Below, piece after piece: positions 1 to 7,724 of a stretch of 11,386 nucleotides of DNA. A program made the position numbers and the translations under genes. The notes under the pieces were generated by a model that worked only from the letters and a program-made list of their open reading frames with translations, was not told the DNA's origin and did no database searches. The number at the start of each line of letters is the position of its first letter. Position 1 is the first letter of the stretch. The stretch lies in assembly GCA_024644505.1 (NCBI GenBank), contig JAHEHQ010000052.1, positions 1 to 11,386 of the forward strand, given 5' to 3'. The DNA is from Gammaproteobacteria bacterium. Its GTDB lineage: Bacteria > Pseudomonadota > Gammaproteobacteria > Chromatiales > Chromatiaceae.

Positions 1-683
1 ACATTCTTGGGTATGGGTGCGACTTCCGGTTTCATCCAGGCGTAAACCAGAATATAGGTGATATACAGACCGGCAAGCAGAAAGCCGGGAAAAAACGCCC
101 CCATGAACAGGTCCCCCACCGAGGCGCTGGGGTCGGCCAGACGATCCGCCATGAGCACCAGCATGATGGAGGGCGGGATCAGGATTCCCAATGTGCCCAC
201 CGAGCAGGAAGTGCCCACTGCCAGGGATTTGTCATAGTTGCTTTCCAACATGACCGGCAGGGAGAGCATGCCCAGCAACACCACCGAGGCGCCTATGATG
301 CCGGTACTCGCGGCCAGCAGTACCCCGATGACCACCACGGTGACCGCGTAACCGCCGCGCACGCCGCCGAACAGCTTCACCATGTTCTTCATCAGGTTCT
401 CGGCGACCCCCGAGCGGTCCAGCATGATACCCATGAAGATAAACATGGGCAGCGCCACCAGGGTTTCCCGGGCGACGATATCCCAGACCCGCTCGGGAAT
501 CAGTGAGACGCTGCTGTTCCAGGTAAACCAGATGTCGGCGCCCAGGTACTCAACGGAGATAACGCCGATCAGACCCCAGATTATCGCCGTGCCCCCCAAC
601 ACCCAGGCCACCGGGTAGCCGGTGAACAGCAACCCGATAAAGGTCAGGAACATGCCGATGACCATGATCTCTTCAAGTGACAT
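1..683 (-). CDS. dctM: TRAP transporter large permease, DctM family (partial, N-terminal half)
   Basis: This is the large membrane subunit of a TRAP transporter, which moves substrate delivered by DctP across the inner membrane, driven by an ion gradient. 227 residues are present; the C-terminal part lies beyond the left edge (family members are usually above 420). The start is ATG at 683, preceded by a good GGGAG ribosome site about 8 nt upstream and 18 nt after the dctQ stop. Several hydrophobic segments are visible, with family signatures at residues 76-88 (VALPMFIFMGIML), around 126-145 (STGIIGASVVLLGMLSLPVM) and at 163-175 (GTLGILIPPSIML). It ends its operon position after dctP and dctQ, so it should share their substrate, here inferred to be lactate or a related acid. 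The family call is secure; the substrate is inference from DctP type and neighbours. Confidence 0.95.
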   Translation of the reverse strand, partial: MSLEEIMVIGMFLTFIGLLFTGYPVAWVLGGTAIIWGLIGVISVEYLGADIWFTWNSSVSLIPERVWDIVARETLVALPMFIFMGIMLDRSGVAENLMKNMVKLFGGVRGGYAVTVVVIGVLLAASTGIIGASVVLLGMLSLPVMLESNYDKSLAVGTSCSVGTLGILIPPSIMLVLMADRLADPSASVGDLFMGAFFPGFLLAGLYITYILVYAWMKPEVAPIPKN

Positions 684-701
684 GGGCTTTCTCCCTTTTA
701 A

Positions 702-1331
702 TTATTGATCTGACGGGGGGTTCGACGAAGCGCCTTTGACGAAAGGATCATTGCGCAGCGGCGCCGGGCGCCCAAACAACTGCGCGGTGCACTTGAGTAA
801 GCGTGCAATGGCACCGACGATCAGAAGAAACAGTGAGAACGGAAGAAAAAACTTCAGCACCCATCGGGCCGGCAGTCCATCGGGTGCCTGGGAACTTTCG
901 TTCAATTCCAGGGCCTGCCAGAAGTAGGGGATCGAGTCCCAGAAGAAGATGACCAGGAACGGCAGGAGCAGAAACAGGATGCCGAAAAGCTCAACCTTCG
1001 CCTTGGTCCTGGACGTGAAAAGTTCGTGAAGCACGTCGACACGCACATGATCGTCGTGCACCAGTGCATAGGAGAGGCCGACCAGCCAGGCGGCGCCATA
1101 GAGATGCCAGGTGATCTCCTCCATCATGATGGACCCCTGGCCGAAGACATAGCGGGATATGACGCTGACCAGGATGACCACCATCACCGCTATCCAGAGC
1201 CAGGAGAAAACGGTCCCCACCCAATCCAGTATACGATCCAGGAACAGCGAGGTGCGCGTGGTCGGCAGACGAACGTGATGGGCAACATCGGGGAGATGAC
1301 TTACACCCACAGGGTGTTCTTTCTCGGCCAT
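702..1331 (-). CDS. dctQ: TRAP transporter small permease, DctQ family
   Basis: This is the small four-helix membrane subunit that works with DctM. The 209-residue reading starts at ATG 1331, which has GGAGA 5-6 nt upstream. The frame stays open to a TTG at 1391, adding 20 residues, but that start has no better ribosome site and would give an unlikely proline-rich leader. Four hydrophobic segments lie near residues 40-60, 75-92, 113-131 and 158-178. The family pattern is clear: SRYVFG at 59-64, followed by the conserved acidic pair E71-E72, then the HVRVDVL loop at 95-101, and a conserved GLPARWVLK stretch at 152-160, which is typical of the DctQ subgroup paired with 2-oxo or 2-hydroxy acid binding proteins. 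It is separated from dctP by a gap holding hairpin repeats, and from dctM by only 18 nt. Confidence 0.93.
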   Translation of the reverse strand: MAEKEHPVGVSHLPDVAHHVRLPTTRTSLFLDRILDWVGTVFSWLWIAVMVVILVSVISRYVFGQGSIMMEEITWHLYGAAWLVGLSYALVHDDHVRVDVLHELFTSRTKAKVELFGILFLLLPFLVIFFWDSIPYFWQALELNESSQAPDGLPARWVLKFFLPFSLFLLIVGAIARLLKCTAQLFGRPAPLRNDPFVKGASSNPPSDQ

Positions 1332-1446
1332 GACAATCTCCGGCTTGTGAGTGGGGGTGATCTTCCCGGGCGCCGGCCGAAGGACCGGCAACCCGGGAAT
1401 TAGTACTCCGTCACTATTCTGGTGTCCGTCTGGAAACTGCTGTTTT

Positions 1447-1474
1447 CGTCATTCTGGCGAATGCCAGAATCCAG
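1447..1474. repeat. Short hairpin repeat, unit A (inverted copy)
   Basis: The unit reads as the reverse complement of the two tandem repeats at 1491-1566. Its core is an 8-bp stem, ATTCTGGC pairing with GCCAGAAT around a GAAT loop. Compared with the other units, both arms of the stem change together (TCTGG and CCAGA in place of CCCGG and CCGGG), so pairing is kept. It belongs to the dispersed CTGGAT...ATGACG hairpin family that is common in beta- and gammaproteobacterial genomes. Confidence 0.75.
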
Positions 1475-1490
1475 TAACTTGCTGAACTCC

Positions 1491-1566
1491 CTGGATCCCG
1501 GCATTCGCCGGGATGACGGAGTTCTTGACTGGATCCCGACATTCGCCGGGACGACGGAGTTCTTGA
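1491..1566. repeat. Two tandem 38-bp hairpin repeats (units B and C)
   Basis: Unit B (1491-1528) and unit C (1529-1566) abut exactly and differ at 2 of 38 positions. Each begins CTGGATCCCG and ends GACGGAGTTCTTGA. Unit B can form an 8-bp stem, ATCCCGGC with GCCGGGAT around ATTC. In unit C the two changes weaken the stem. The exact abutment suggests tandem duplication of one inserted unit. Confidence 0.85.
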
Positions 1567-1584
1567 AAAACATGTGTTTCTGAA

Positions 1585-1597
1585 TAGACACTGTCTA
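1585..1597. repeat. 13-bp perfect palindrome after dctP
   Basis: TAGACACTGTCTA is a perfect inverted repeat of 6-bp arms around a single base, lying 10 bp beyond the dctP stop codon. It is too short-looped to be a good RNA hairpin and has no T-run beside it. It may be a protein-binding site or chance. Confidence 0.45.
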
Positions 1598-1607
1598 GTA
1601 TGGTGGG

Positions 1608-2687
1608 TTACATATCCGCGGGGAGGTAACCCAGATCCTCCCAGACACGATACTGGTCATGGAAGGCCCGCTGGCTCTCGTAGACGCGCTTGAAGTCGGC
1701 GTCATTGGCAGACTCCTCCGCCAGCACCGTCTCGGTGACCTTCTTCAATTCGGCGAGGATCTCAGGCGACAGTTTCTGTGCCGAAACCCCTTTCCCGGGG
1801 AAACCGGCGATCACGGCACCCTGCAGATACTCACTCTCGGCCAGGCCCTTGACCACCGAGGCCATGCAGACATTGCGCACCAGTGCCCTGGTGTCGTCAC
1901 CGAGCTTGTCCCAGTTGCCCTTGTTGATGAGCATGTACTGGGCCGTGAAAGGCTGATGCCAACCCGGGAAGAGATTGAATTTCACCACCTTGTCGAAACC
2001 GAGCCGCTGATCGATGACCGGCAGCGAAAACTCCGTGGCGTCGATGGTGCCCTTCTCCAGCGCCTGGAACAGTTCGCCGCCCGGCATCATGGTCACCGAG
2101 GCACCCAACTGTTGAAGCACCTTCCCGCCCAGACCCGCGAAACGTATCTTCAGGCCATTGTAGTCATCCAGGCTTTCCAGGGGCTGCTTGTACCAGCCTG
2201 CGGTTTCAGGACCGATAATGCCGCACAGCTCGGCATGCACCTTGAAGCCCTTGTTGGCGTAGACCTCCTGCAGCATGTCGTGTCCGCCGCCCTCGTAGTA
2301 CCAGGCCATGTAGGCCCAGGGCTTGAGGCCGAAGGGTACGGCCGCGAACAGGGGAACCGCCGGCACCTTGCCCTGGTCATAGCCGATCCAGGTGTACCCG
2401 GCCTCGGTCTTGCCGTCGCTCACCGCCGCCAGGATATCGAAGGCCGGCACCAGTTTTCCGGGTTCGTACACACGCACCTGCATGGCACCGCCGCTGGCCA
2501 GCTTGAGCTGTTCAGCGGCGTACTGGGAAGGCGTACCCAGGGCCGGCAGGTTGGAGGGAAATGCGATGGGCATGCGCCAACGCACCTTGTCGATGGCCAG
2601 CACCGAACTGGGGCTCAGTGCCAGTCCGACTACGGCGGCCGCCGTGGTGGCGGTGGCCAATCGTAGAAGCTTTTGTTTCAGGTTCAT
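1608..2687 (-). CDS. dctP: TRAP transporter periplasmic binding protein, 2-oxo/2-hydroxy acid (lactate) type
   Basis: This is the periplasmic protein that captures the substrate and hands it to DctQM. It is 359 residues, starting at ATG 2687 with a strong AGGAGAG site 6-7 nt upstream. Residues 1-31 form a signal peptide (KQK, hydrophobic core, likely cut after VLA at 31). The body follows the TakP / TTHA0766 pattern rather than the C4-dicarboxylate DctP pattern. It shows GYTW at 97-100, VPFG at 117-120, the conserved substrate-binding arginine in GLKIRFAGLGGKV (R182), the run PGGELFQALEKGTIDATEF at 202-220, and PGWHQP at 241-246. Known members of this group bind 2-oxo acids or, with a calcium ion, lactate. 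The genes just upstream oxidise L- and D-lactate, so lactate is the best guess; pyruvate or another 2-hydroxy acid is possible. It sits 120 bp after dld and may have its own promoter. Confidence 0.94.
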   Translation of the reverse strand: MNLKQKLLRLATATTAAAVVGLALSPSSVLAIDKVRWRMPIAFPSNLPALGTPSQYAAEQLKLASGGAMQVRVYEPGKLVPAFDILAAVSDGKTEAGYTWIGYDQGKVPAVPLFAAVPFGLKPWAYMAWYYEGGGHDMLQEVYANKGFKVHAELCGIIGPETAGWYKQPLESLDDYNGLKIRFAGLGGKVLQQLGASVTMMPGGELFQALEKGTIDATEFSLPVIDQRLGFDKVVKFNLFPGWHQPFTAQYMLINKGNWDKLGDDTRALVRNVCMASVVKGLAESEYLQGAVIAGFPGKGVSAQKLSPEILAELKKVTETVLAEESANDADFKRVYESQRAFHDQYRVWEDLGYLPADM

Positions 2688-2807
2688 TCATACTCTCCTA
2701 TGGTGGGGTTTAATGAGGCTGAAGCCTCGGTTTTATCGGAAACGGCATGAGTTATTCGATGGGCATTATCACCGTTTCCCACTTTATTTTATTTTAACGT
2801 GCCTGCT
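2688..2807 (-). promoter_or_regulatory. Possible dctP promoter and 5' leader
   Basis: This 120-bp gap contains an AT-rich block (2781-2796), then on the minus strand a -10-like GATAAT at 2770-2765. No convincing -35 stands at the right distance. An 8-bp inverted repeat (GGAAACGG 2738-2745, CCGTTTCC 2772-2779) brackets that -10-like box. A small hairpin, GAGGC-TTCA-GCCTC on the minus strand, lies at 2715-2728, about 27 nt before the dctP start. No operator matching those near lutA is present. dctP may be read both from the lut promoter and from here. Confidence 0.3.
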
Positions 2808-5633
2808 TCATTCAGCAGCTTCGGAACAACGGTCGACCAGATAAACGATCGAACGATAGGGGATGCCGCTGTGCAATGACAACCCTATCTCGCAGGTCCT
2901 GCTGTTCGAATAGCCCGCTTCACAGGTCTCTGCCAACGCAGCTTTCAGCCCCTGCAGCGCCGACGCATTGAGTTCCGGAAAACTGAAACCCCGGTCGCCG
3001 GCAAATCCGCAGCAGGCTATGTCATCGGGTACGATCACCTGCTCTGCGCAGGCCTCACCCAGTTCCCGCATCGCCCCTGACAGGCCCATCTTATGGCTGC
3101 TGCAGGTGGTATGCAACGCAATGGTCCCTGCCTGTTTGCGGATTCTCAGCCTCCTTTTCAGAAACAGCTGAATGAATTCCACCGGCTCGTACGTGCTGAT
3201 TCGGGGATCGAGGTGTTCACGCATTCTCTGTGTGCAGGGGCTGGTGTCACAAAGTACCGGATACTTTCCGCCCTGGCTGGCCGAAAGCAACTGCTGCTCC
3301 AATTGTTCCATCATGGCACCCGCCGATGCCTTCAGACCCTTGCTGTTCAGCGGCATGCCGCAACAAAGCCGGTCGAGATCCGCAGGGTAGATGACCTGGT
3401 AACCCGCCTTGGCCAACAACCGCAGAGTGACGCGATGCAGGGCATCCCGCTCCGTATCCTCCCTGGCCGGACCCATGGTGCGGCTGGCGCAGCTGGGGAA
3501 ATAGACCACGCAAGGCGCGGTATCCTCCATTCTTTGGGGTGTTTCGAGGGACTGGGCCGGCCCCGGCATCCATCGATTCCACAGCGGCAGCCTGTCGCCG
3601 GACAGACCGCGCATGGAACCGGTCAGGCTTTCCATGATGCGGTTCCCTAACAACGCCTGGCTGCCGGACGCCATACCCAGGCCAAGCCTGGTAACACCGG
3701 ACACCAGGGAAAAATGCTCACTGACCCATCGGCCCACCTTGTTTGAGGTATCGCCCGCCAGCCGCGCACGCTTCTCCTTGGTGAGCCGGCCGGTATCTAT
3801 CTCCACCGGACAGCGGGTGGCACACATGCCGTCGGCGGCACAGGTATCGAGTACCTGATATTGATAGGCCTGTTCAAACTGTGCCAGCCGCTCCGGTTCG
3901 CCCCCATTGGATTGCAGGCGCGAGATCTCCCGGTTTACGACGATGCGCTGGCGCGGGGTCAGTGTCAGGTCCCGGGAAGGACAGACCGCCTCGCAAAAAC
4001 CGCACTCGATGCACTTGTCGACGATGGGGTCGGTGGCGGGCAGAGGCTTGAGATTCTCCAGGTGGACATGGGGATTGTCGTTGAGCAGCACCCCGGGATT
4101 GAGCAGCCCCGCCGGGTCCAGGGCCCGTTTCAGTTCCTGCATCAACCGATAGGCATCCCGCCCCCATTCCATCTCGACGAACGGGGCCATATTGCGCCCG
4201 GTGCCGTGCTCGGCTTTCAGGGAACCCTGATACTTGTCCACCACCAGGCTGCAGACCGCCTCCATAAGTCCCCGGTACCGTTCCACCTCCGACGGGATGT
4301 CGAAATCCTGGGTGAACACGAAATGCAGATTGCCTTCGAGGGCGTGGCCGAAGATCAATGCCTCGTGGTAGTGATACTCGCGAAACAGCGCCTGTAGATC
4401 CCGGACGGCGTTGGCCAGTTCGGGTACCGGAAAGGCCACATCCTCGATGATGACGGTGGTGCCCGTGACACGCACCGCCCCCACCGCGGGAAACAGGCCC
4501 TTTCTGATGTTCCACAGCGATTCGCACGCCTTGCTGTCATGGCTGAACACCAGGTCACGCACTGTCTCGAAGGAAGCGAGCACCTGCTCAATCCGGGCGA
4601 CCTGCTGGCTCAAAATACCGGGATCTTCTGCCCGGGTCTCCACCAGCAGGGCGCTGACCTCTTCATCGAGTTCTGTCAGGTATGCCGGCATTCCCGGCTT
4701 GTCCCGGACCGACCACAATGCCGCGGGATCCATCAACTCCACGGCGTCCACCGGTGTCCCCTTCAATGCCGCCACGGCCTCACAGGCCGTCTCTACATCC
4801 GGAAACAGGACCAGGCTGGTGGCCTTGTGGGGATGGTCGGGCACGGTCAGGTAGCTGATGTCAGATATGAACCCAAGCGTTCCCTCCGAGCCGATCATCA
4901 GGTGCTGGATGATGTCTATGGGAGAATCGAAATCCAGCAGGGCGTTGAGGCTGTAACCGGTGGTGTTCTTCAGCCGGTACTTGTGCCGTATCCTTTCACT
5001 CAGTTGCGGATTCGCCTTCACCTCCGCAGCCAATCCGGAGATGCGCCCCAGCAGTGCGTCATGGGAAGCCCCAAAGGCCCTGCGACTCGCTTCGTCGCGG
5101 GTATCAAGAACGGTCCCGTCGGCAAAGACGATGCGCATGCCTGCGAGGGTCCGGTAACTGTTCTGGGCAGTACCGCAGCACATGCCGCTGGCGTTGTTTG
5201 CGGCGATACCGCCGATCTTCGCGGCATTGATGGATGCGGGATCGGGTCCGATCTTCCTGTTGAAGGGTGCCAGCCGGCTGTTCGCCGTGGCGCCGATCAC
5301 GCCCGGCTGCAGCCGTATCTCACTGGCGTCCGGGTTGATCTCTATCCCCTGCCAGCCGTTGCCGAGCACCGCGAGCACGGAATCGGAGATGGCCTGCCCG
5401 GACAGACTGGTGCCGGCGGCACGAAAGGTGACGGGGGTCTCGTGGCGGTGGGCGAGTTGGAGCAGGTTTACCACCTCATCCTGGTTTTCCACCTTGACCA
5501 CCAACTGAGGGATCAACCGGTAAAAACTGGCGTCCGTGCCATAAGCGAGGGTGCGCAGCGGATCCCGTATCAGGCGGGATTCGGGTATCGATCCGCTCAG
5601 GTCCCGGTAAAGCTGCTCGTATTTCTCAGGCAT
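2808..5633 (-). CDS. dld: FAD- and Fe-S-dependent D-lactate dehydrogenase, Dld-II type
   Basis: It probably oxidises D-lactate to pyruvate and feeds electrons to quinone at the inner membrane. The 941-residue protein is a fusion. Residues about 38-265 are an FAD-binding domain of the vanillyl-alcohol oxidase type (RAAGTSLSGQ at 71-80, IGGIAANNASGM at 140-151, GSEGTLGF at 248-255). An FAD-oxidase C-terminal domain follows to about 520 (FGHALEGNLH 428-437, EHGTGR 475-480). A ferredoxin-like part has C541, C544, C547, C551 and C598, C604, C608. Two CCG domains follow (C715 with CC 757-758; C844 with CC 874-875). Length and order match respiratory Dld-II, which sits beside lldEFG in Shewanella. 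E. coli YdiJ, a D-2-hydroxyglutarate dehydrogenase, has the same architecture but is longer, so substrate is inferred from context. ATG 5633 is 11 nt after lutC with a weak ribosome site, suggesting translational coupling. Confidence 0.88.
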   Translation of the reverse strand: MPEKYEQLYRDLSGSIPESRLIRDPLRTLAYGTDASFYRLIPQLVVKVENQDEVVNLLQLAHRHETPVTFRAAGTSLSGQAISDSVLAVLGNGWQGIEINPDASEIRLQPGVIGATANSRLAPFNRKIGPDPASINAAKIGGIAANNASGMCCGTAQNSYRTLAGMRIVFADGTVLDTRDEASRRAFGASHDALLGRISGLAAEVKANPQLSERIRHKYRLKNTTGYSLNALLDFDSPIDIIQHLMIGSEGTLGFISDISYLTVPDHPHKATSLVLFPDVETACEAVAALKGTPVDAVELMDPAALWSVRDKPGMPAYLTELDEEVSALLVETRAEDPGILSQQVARIEQVLASFETVRDLVFSHDSKACESLWNIRKGLFPAVGAVRVTGTTVIIEDVAFPVPELANAVRDLQALFREYHYHEALIFGHALEGNLHFVFTQDFDIPSEVERYRGLMEAVCSLVVDKYQGSLKAEHGTGRNMAPFVEMEWGRDAYRLMQELKRALDPAGLLNPGVLLNDNPHVHLENLKPLPATDPIVDKCIECGFCEAVCPSRDLTLTPRQRIVVNREISRLQSNGGEPERLAQFEQAYQYQVLDTCAADGMCATRCPVEIDTGRLTKEKRARLAGDTSNKVGRWVSEHFSLVSGVTRLGLGMASGSQALLGNRIMESLTGSMRGLSGDRLPLWNRWMPGPAQSLETPQRMEDTAPCVVYFPSCASRTMGPAREDTERDALHRVTLRLLAKAGYQVIYPADLDRLCCGMPLNSKGLKASAGAMMEQLEQQLLSASQGGKYPVLCDTSPCTQRMREHLDPRISTYEPVEFIQLFLKRRLRIRKQAGTIALHTTCSSHKMGLSGAMRELGEACAEQVIVPDDIACCGFAGDRGFSFPELNASALQGLKAALAETCEAGYSNSRTCEIGLSLHSGIPYRSIVYLVDRCSEAAE

Positions 5634-5644
5634 ATTGAAGCTGT

Positions 5645-6307
5645 CTATTCCCGGATCAGGACGATGAGTTCTTTCGGCCCGTGCACGCCGTAGGACAGGT
5701 GCTGCTCAATGTCGGCGGTCTTGGAAGGGCCGGATATCAACAAGGCATTAGTGGGCATGCCGTCGGCCCACTGTCTCTGGTTTATCGCCTCCCAGAACGT
5801 ATTGTGTATGTTGACCGCATCCAGCAGCGCAACATGCACAGGGGGGGCCAGGGACATCAACCTCGGCTCCCTGGGTGTCGGCCACAATATCAGGGTCCCG
5901 GTCTCGGCGATTCCGCCGATGGTCCCGGTCAGGGAGGCATCCACATCGAATACGCGCTCCCGGAAATCCACATCTTCCTCCATTGTGGAAAGCAGTGAAG
6001 GCAACCCGGCATCGTCGCCCGGCCAAGACCTTTCGAGTTCACTGCCGTGCTCCGTCCCCGGTGCGTAAAGCAGGTTGCTCACCGCCTTTCCGGAAAGCAG
6101 ATTCTGCAGTTCAGCGACCCAACCTTCGCGGCTGCACAGGTGAACCTGGCCGTTGACCGATTCCAGGCGCTGGCGCAGCATCTTTACCCGTGCTTCCGGA
6201 GGCCATTGTTTTTCTGCCAGCACGGAAAAATCCGAGCCTGGATGCGGCGTGGCCTGCAATCCCTCGCGCATGCGCTCGAGTATTCGGTTTCGACTCTGAT
6301 CACTCAT
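5645..6307 (-). CDS. lutC: L-lactate oxidation subunit LutC / LldG (LUD domain)
   Basis: This is one of three proteins that together oxidise L-lactate to pyruvate (LutABC in Bacillus, LldEFG in Shewanella). It is 220 residues, the usual size. The LUD domain fills the C-terminal two thirds: ASLTGTIGGIAETGTL at 124-139, LAPPVHV at 153-159, SGPSKTADIE at 192-201 and GVHGPKEL at 207-214, all diagnostic of LutC. It has no cysteine cluster, as expected; its exact part in the reaction is not settled. ATG 6307 overlaps the end of lutB by 8 nt, so the two are very likely translated in a coupled way. Confidence 0.95.
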   Translation of the reverse strand: MSDQSRNRILERMREGLQATPHPGSDFSVLAEKQWPPEARVKMLRQRLESVNGQVHLCSREGWVAELQNLLSGKAVSNLLYAPGTEHGSELERSWPGDDAGLPSLLSTMEEDVDFRERVFDVDASLTGTIGGIAETGTLILWPTPREPRLMSLAPPVHVALLDAVNIHNTFWEAINQRQWADGMPTNALLISGPSKTADIEQHLSYGVHGPKELIVLIRE

Positions 6308-7724
6308 CGGGAATACCCCGTTTTCTGGTCATCTGATGCAGCGTCCGGGCCGCGAACCGGGGTTTGGTGCGGGTGGCAGTCCAGGCTTTCAATGGCCCAA
6401 CGGAACCGGGCATCATATTGCCGGTCTTTGCCAGCAGCCTCGAGAGCCCGTTGTATACGGCGCCGGAAGCATGCATCGCCTGCCAGCCTTTCCAGGCCAT
6501 GGCCTCCTTACCCTCGCGTTTGGCACCCGCACCCTTGACCGATCCCCCCTGCTCGGGACTGTTGGCCTCGGCACGCAACCGCAGCAGTATGTCTACGATG
6601 GGAATCCTCACCGGGCAGACCTCGACGCAGGCATTGCACAGGGTGGAACCGAACGGCATGTCACCCCGCACATCGAGCCCCCTGAGCTGGGGCGTCAGAA
6701 TTTCGCCGATGGGTCCGGGAATCACCGCCTGGTAGGCGTGACCGCCGACACGGGTATAAACCGGGCAGTGGTTCATGCACGCACCGCAGCGTATGCAGCG
6801 AAGCGTCGGCCTGAGTTCGGGGTCGGCGAGTATGCGTGAACGCCCGTTGTCCAGGAGCACCAGATGCACCTCTTGGGGTCCGTCCTGCTCTCCCGGCCTG
6901 CGTGGCGAACTGATCATGTTGAAGTAGGTGGTGATAGGCTGTCCCGTCGCCGATCGGGTCAGCAGGCTCAACAGCGGCGGGACGTCCTGGAGGTGCTCGA
7001 CGACCTTCTCGATGCCCATCACCGCGATATGGGTTTTTGGAGCGGTGGTGCTCATGCGGCCGTTGCCTTCGTTCTCCACCAGGCACAGGGTTCCCGTTTC
7101 CGCAACGGCAAAATTAACACCGCTGATCCCCGCATCCGCCTTGTAAAACTTCTCACGCAGCACCTTACGCGCGATTCTGCAGAGCTCGTCGGGGTTCTCG
7201 GTGTAGGAAACACCTGCGATTTTGCGCTCCATCAACTCGGCAATCTGTGCCGTGTTCCTGTGGATCACCGGCATCACGATATGGGAAGGCATCTCCTGCG
7301 CGAGCTGAATAATGTACTCCCCCAGATCCGATTCCAGGGTTTCGATGCCCTGCGCCTCGAGGAAATGGTTCAGCTCCATCTCCTCCGACACCATGGACTT
7401 GCCCTTTACCAGGGTTTTGGCATTACGCCGTTTCAGTATATCCAGTACGATCCGGTTGCCGTCCTCCGCCGTCTCCGCCCAGTGAACCTGGATGCCGTTT
7501 TCGCGGCAGTTATTCTCGAGCTGCACCAGCAGTTCCGGCAGCCTGGCCAGTGAGCGGCTGCGAATGCTCTCCCCGAGCGTTCTGAGCCTCTCCAGTTCCT
7601 CCCCGTCGGCAAACTGCGCCGCGCGCTTTTCCATCAGCCCGTCCATGGCGCGGCGAAAGTTACTGCGCAATTGGACGTCACCTACCGCCCGGGCGGCACC
7701 GGCGCGGAAATCAGCCTTTGTCAT
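6300..7724 (-). CDS. lutB: L-lactate oxidation iron-sulfur subunit LutB / LldF
   Basis: This is the large iron-sulfur subunit of the L-lactate oxidation complex. ATG 7724 gives 474 residues; the frame extends 9 codons further, but 7724 has a GGGAG ribosome site about 8 nt upstream and fits the family N-terminus. The LUD domain spans roughly 60-300 (VKGKSMVSEE at about 106-115; GVNFAVAETGTL at about 202-213). Two [4Fe-4S] cysteine sets follow: C310, C313, C316, C320 (CIRCGACMNHCPVY) and C363, C366, C370 (CNACVEVCPV, the second set needing one further ligand, probably outside this run). The last 90 residues are the basic LutB C-terminal domain. It overlaps lutA by 14 nt and lutC by 8 nt. Confidence 0.95.
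   Translation of the reverse strand: MTKADFRAGAARAVGDVQLRSNFRRAMDGLMEKRAAQFADGEELERLRTLGESIRSRSLARLPELLVQLENNCRENGIQVHWAETAEDGNRIVLDILKRRNAKTLVKGKSMVSEEMELNHFLEAQGIETLESDLGEYIIQLAQEMPSHIVMPVIHRNTAQIAELMERKIAGVSYTENPDELCRIARKVLREKFYKADAGISGVNFAVAETGTLCLVENEGNGRMSTTAPKTHIAVMGIEKVVEHLQDVPPLLSLLTRSATGQPITTYFNMISSPRRPGEQDGPQEVHLVLLDNGRSRILADPELRPTLRCIRCGACMNHCPVYTRVGGHAYQAVIPGPIGEILTPQLRGLDVRGDMPFGSTLCNACVEVCPVRIPIVDILLRLRAEANSPEQGGSVKGAGAKREGKEAMAWKGWQAMHASGAVYNGLSRLLAKTGNMMPGSVGPLKAWTATRTKPRFAARTLHQMTRKRGIPDE

Larger units (their letters stand above)
1332..1607. other. 276-bp dctP-dctQ gap with hairpin repeats
   Basis: The gap between the dctP stop and the preferred dctQ start holds no convincing gene. 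A 63-codon minus-strand frame at 1400-1591 is made almost wholly of repeat sequence and has no family look. The gap contains a 13-bp palindrome just after dctP, two tandem 38-bp repeats and one related inverted unit, all able to form hairpins. I see no U-tract behind these hairpins on the minus strand, so a full terminator is not supported; partial attenuation or protection of the upstream dctP message is possible. Confidence 0.6.

Noticed and set aside
1400..1591. 63-codon minus-strand open frame in the dctP-dctQ gap
   Set aside because: It is translated repeat sequence (units A, B and C) with no ribosome site of note.
1659..2666. 335-codon plus-strand open frame opposite dctP
   Set aside because: It is a high-GC shadow of dctP, with histidine- and glycine-rich low-complexity sequence and no family pattern.
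2715..2734. Plus-strand hairpin GAGGCT/AGCCTC followed by GGTTTT, resembling a terminator
   Set aside because: No plus-strand gene ends nearby, the stem is only 5-6 bp, and the T-run is short and offset. It is kept only as a possible leader hairpin of dctP.
2803..2818. CTGCT/AGCAG hairpin around the dld stop codon as a terminator
   Set aside because: The stem is 5 bp and no U-tract follows on the minus strand.
2830..2839. GGTCGACC near the dld 3' end as a third regulator site
   Set aside because: The half-sites have the wrong spacing (no central base), and it lies inside coding sequence.
4539..5693. 384-codon plus-strand open frame opposite dld
   Set aside because: The minus-strand frame carries all FAD and HGTGR motifs; this one is its antisense shadow.
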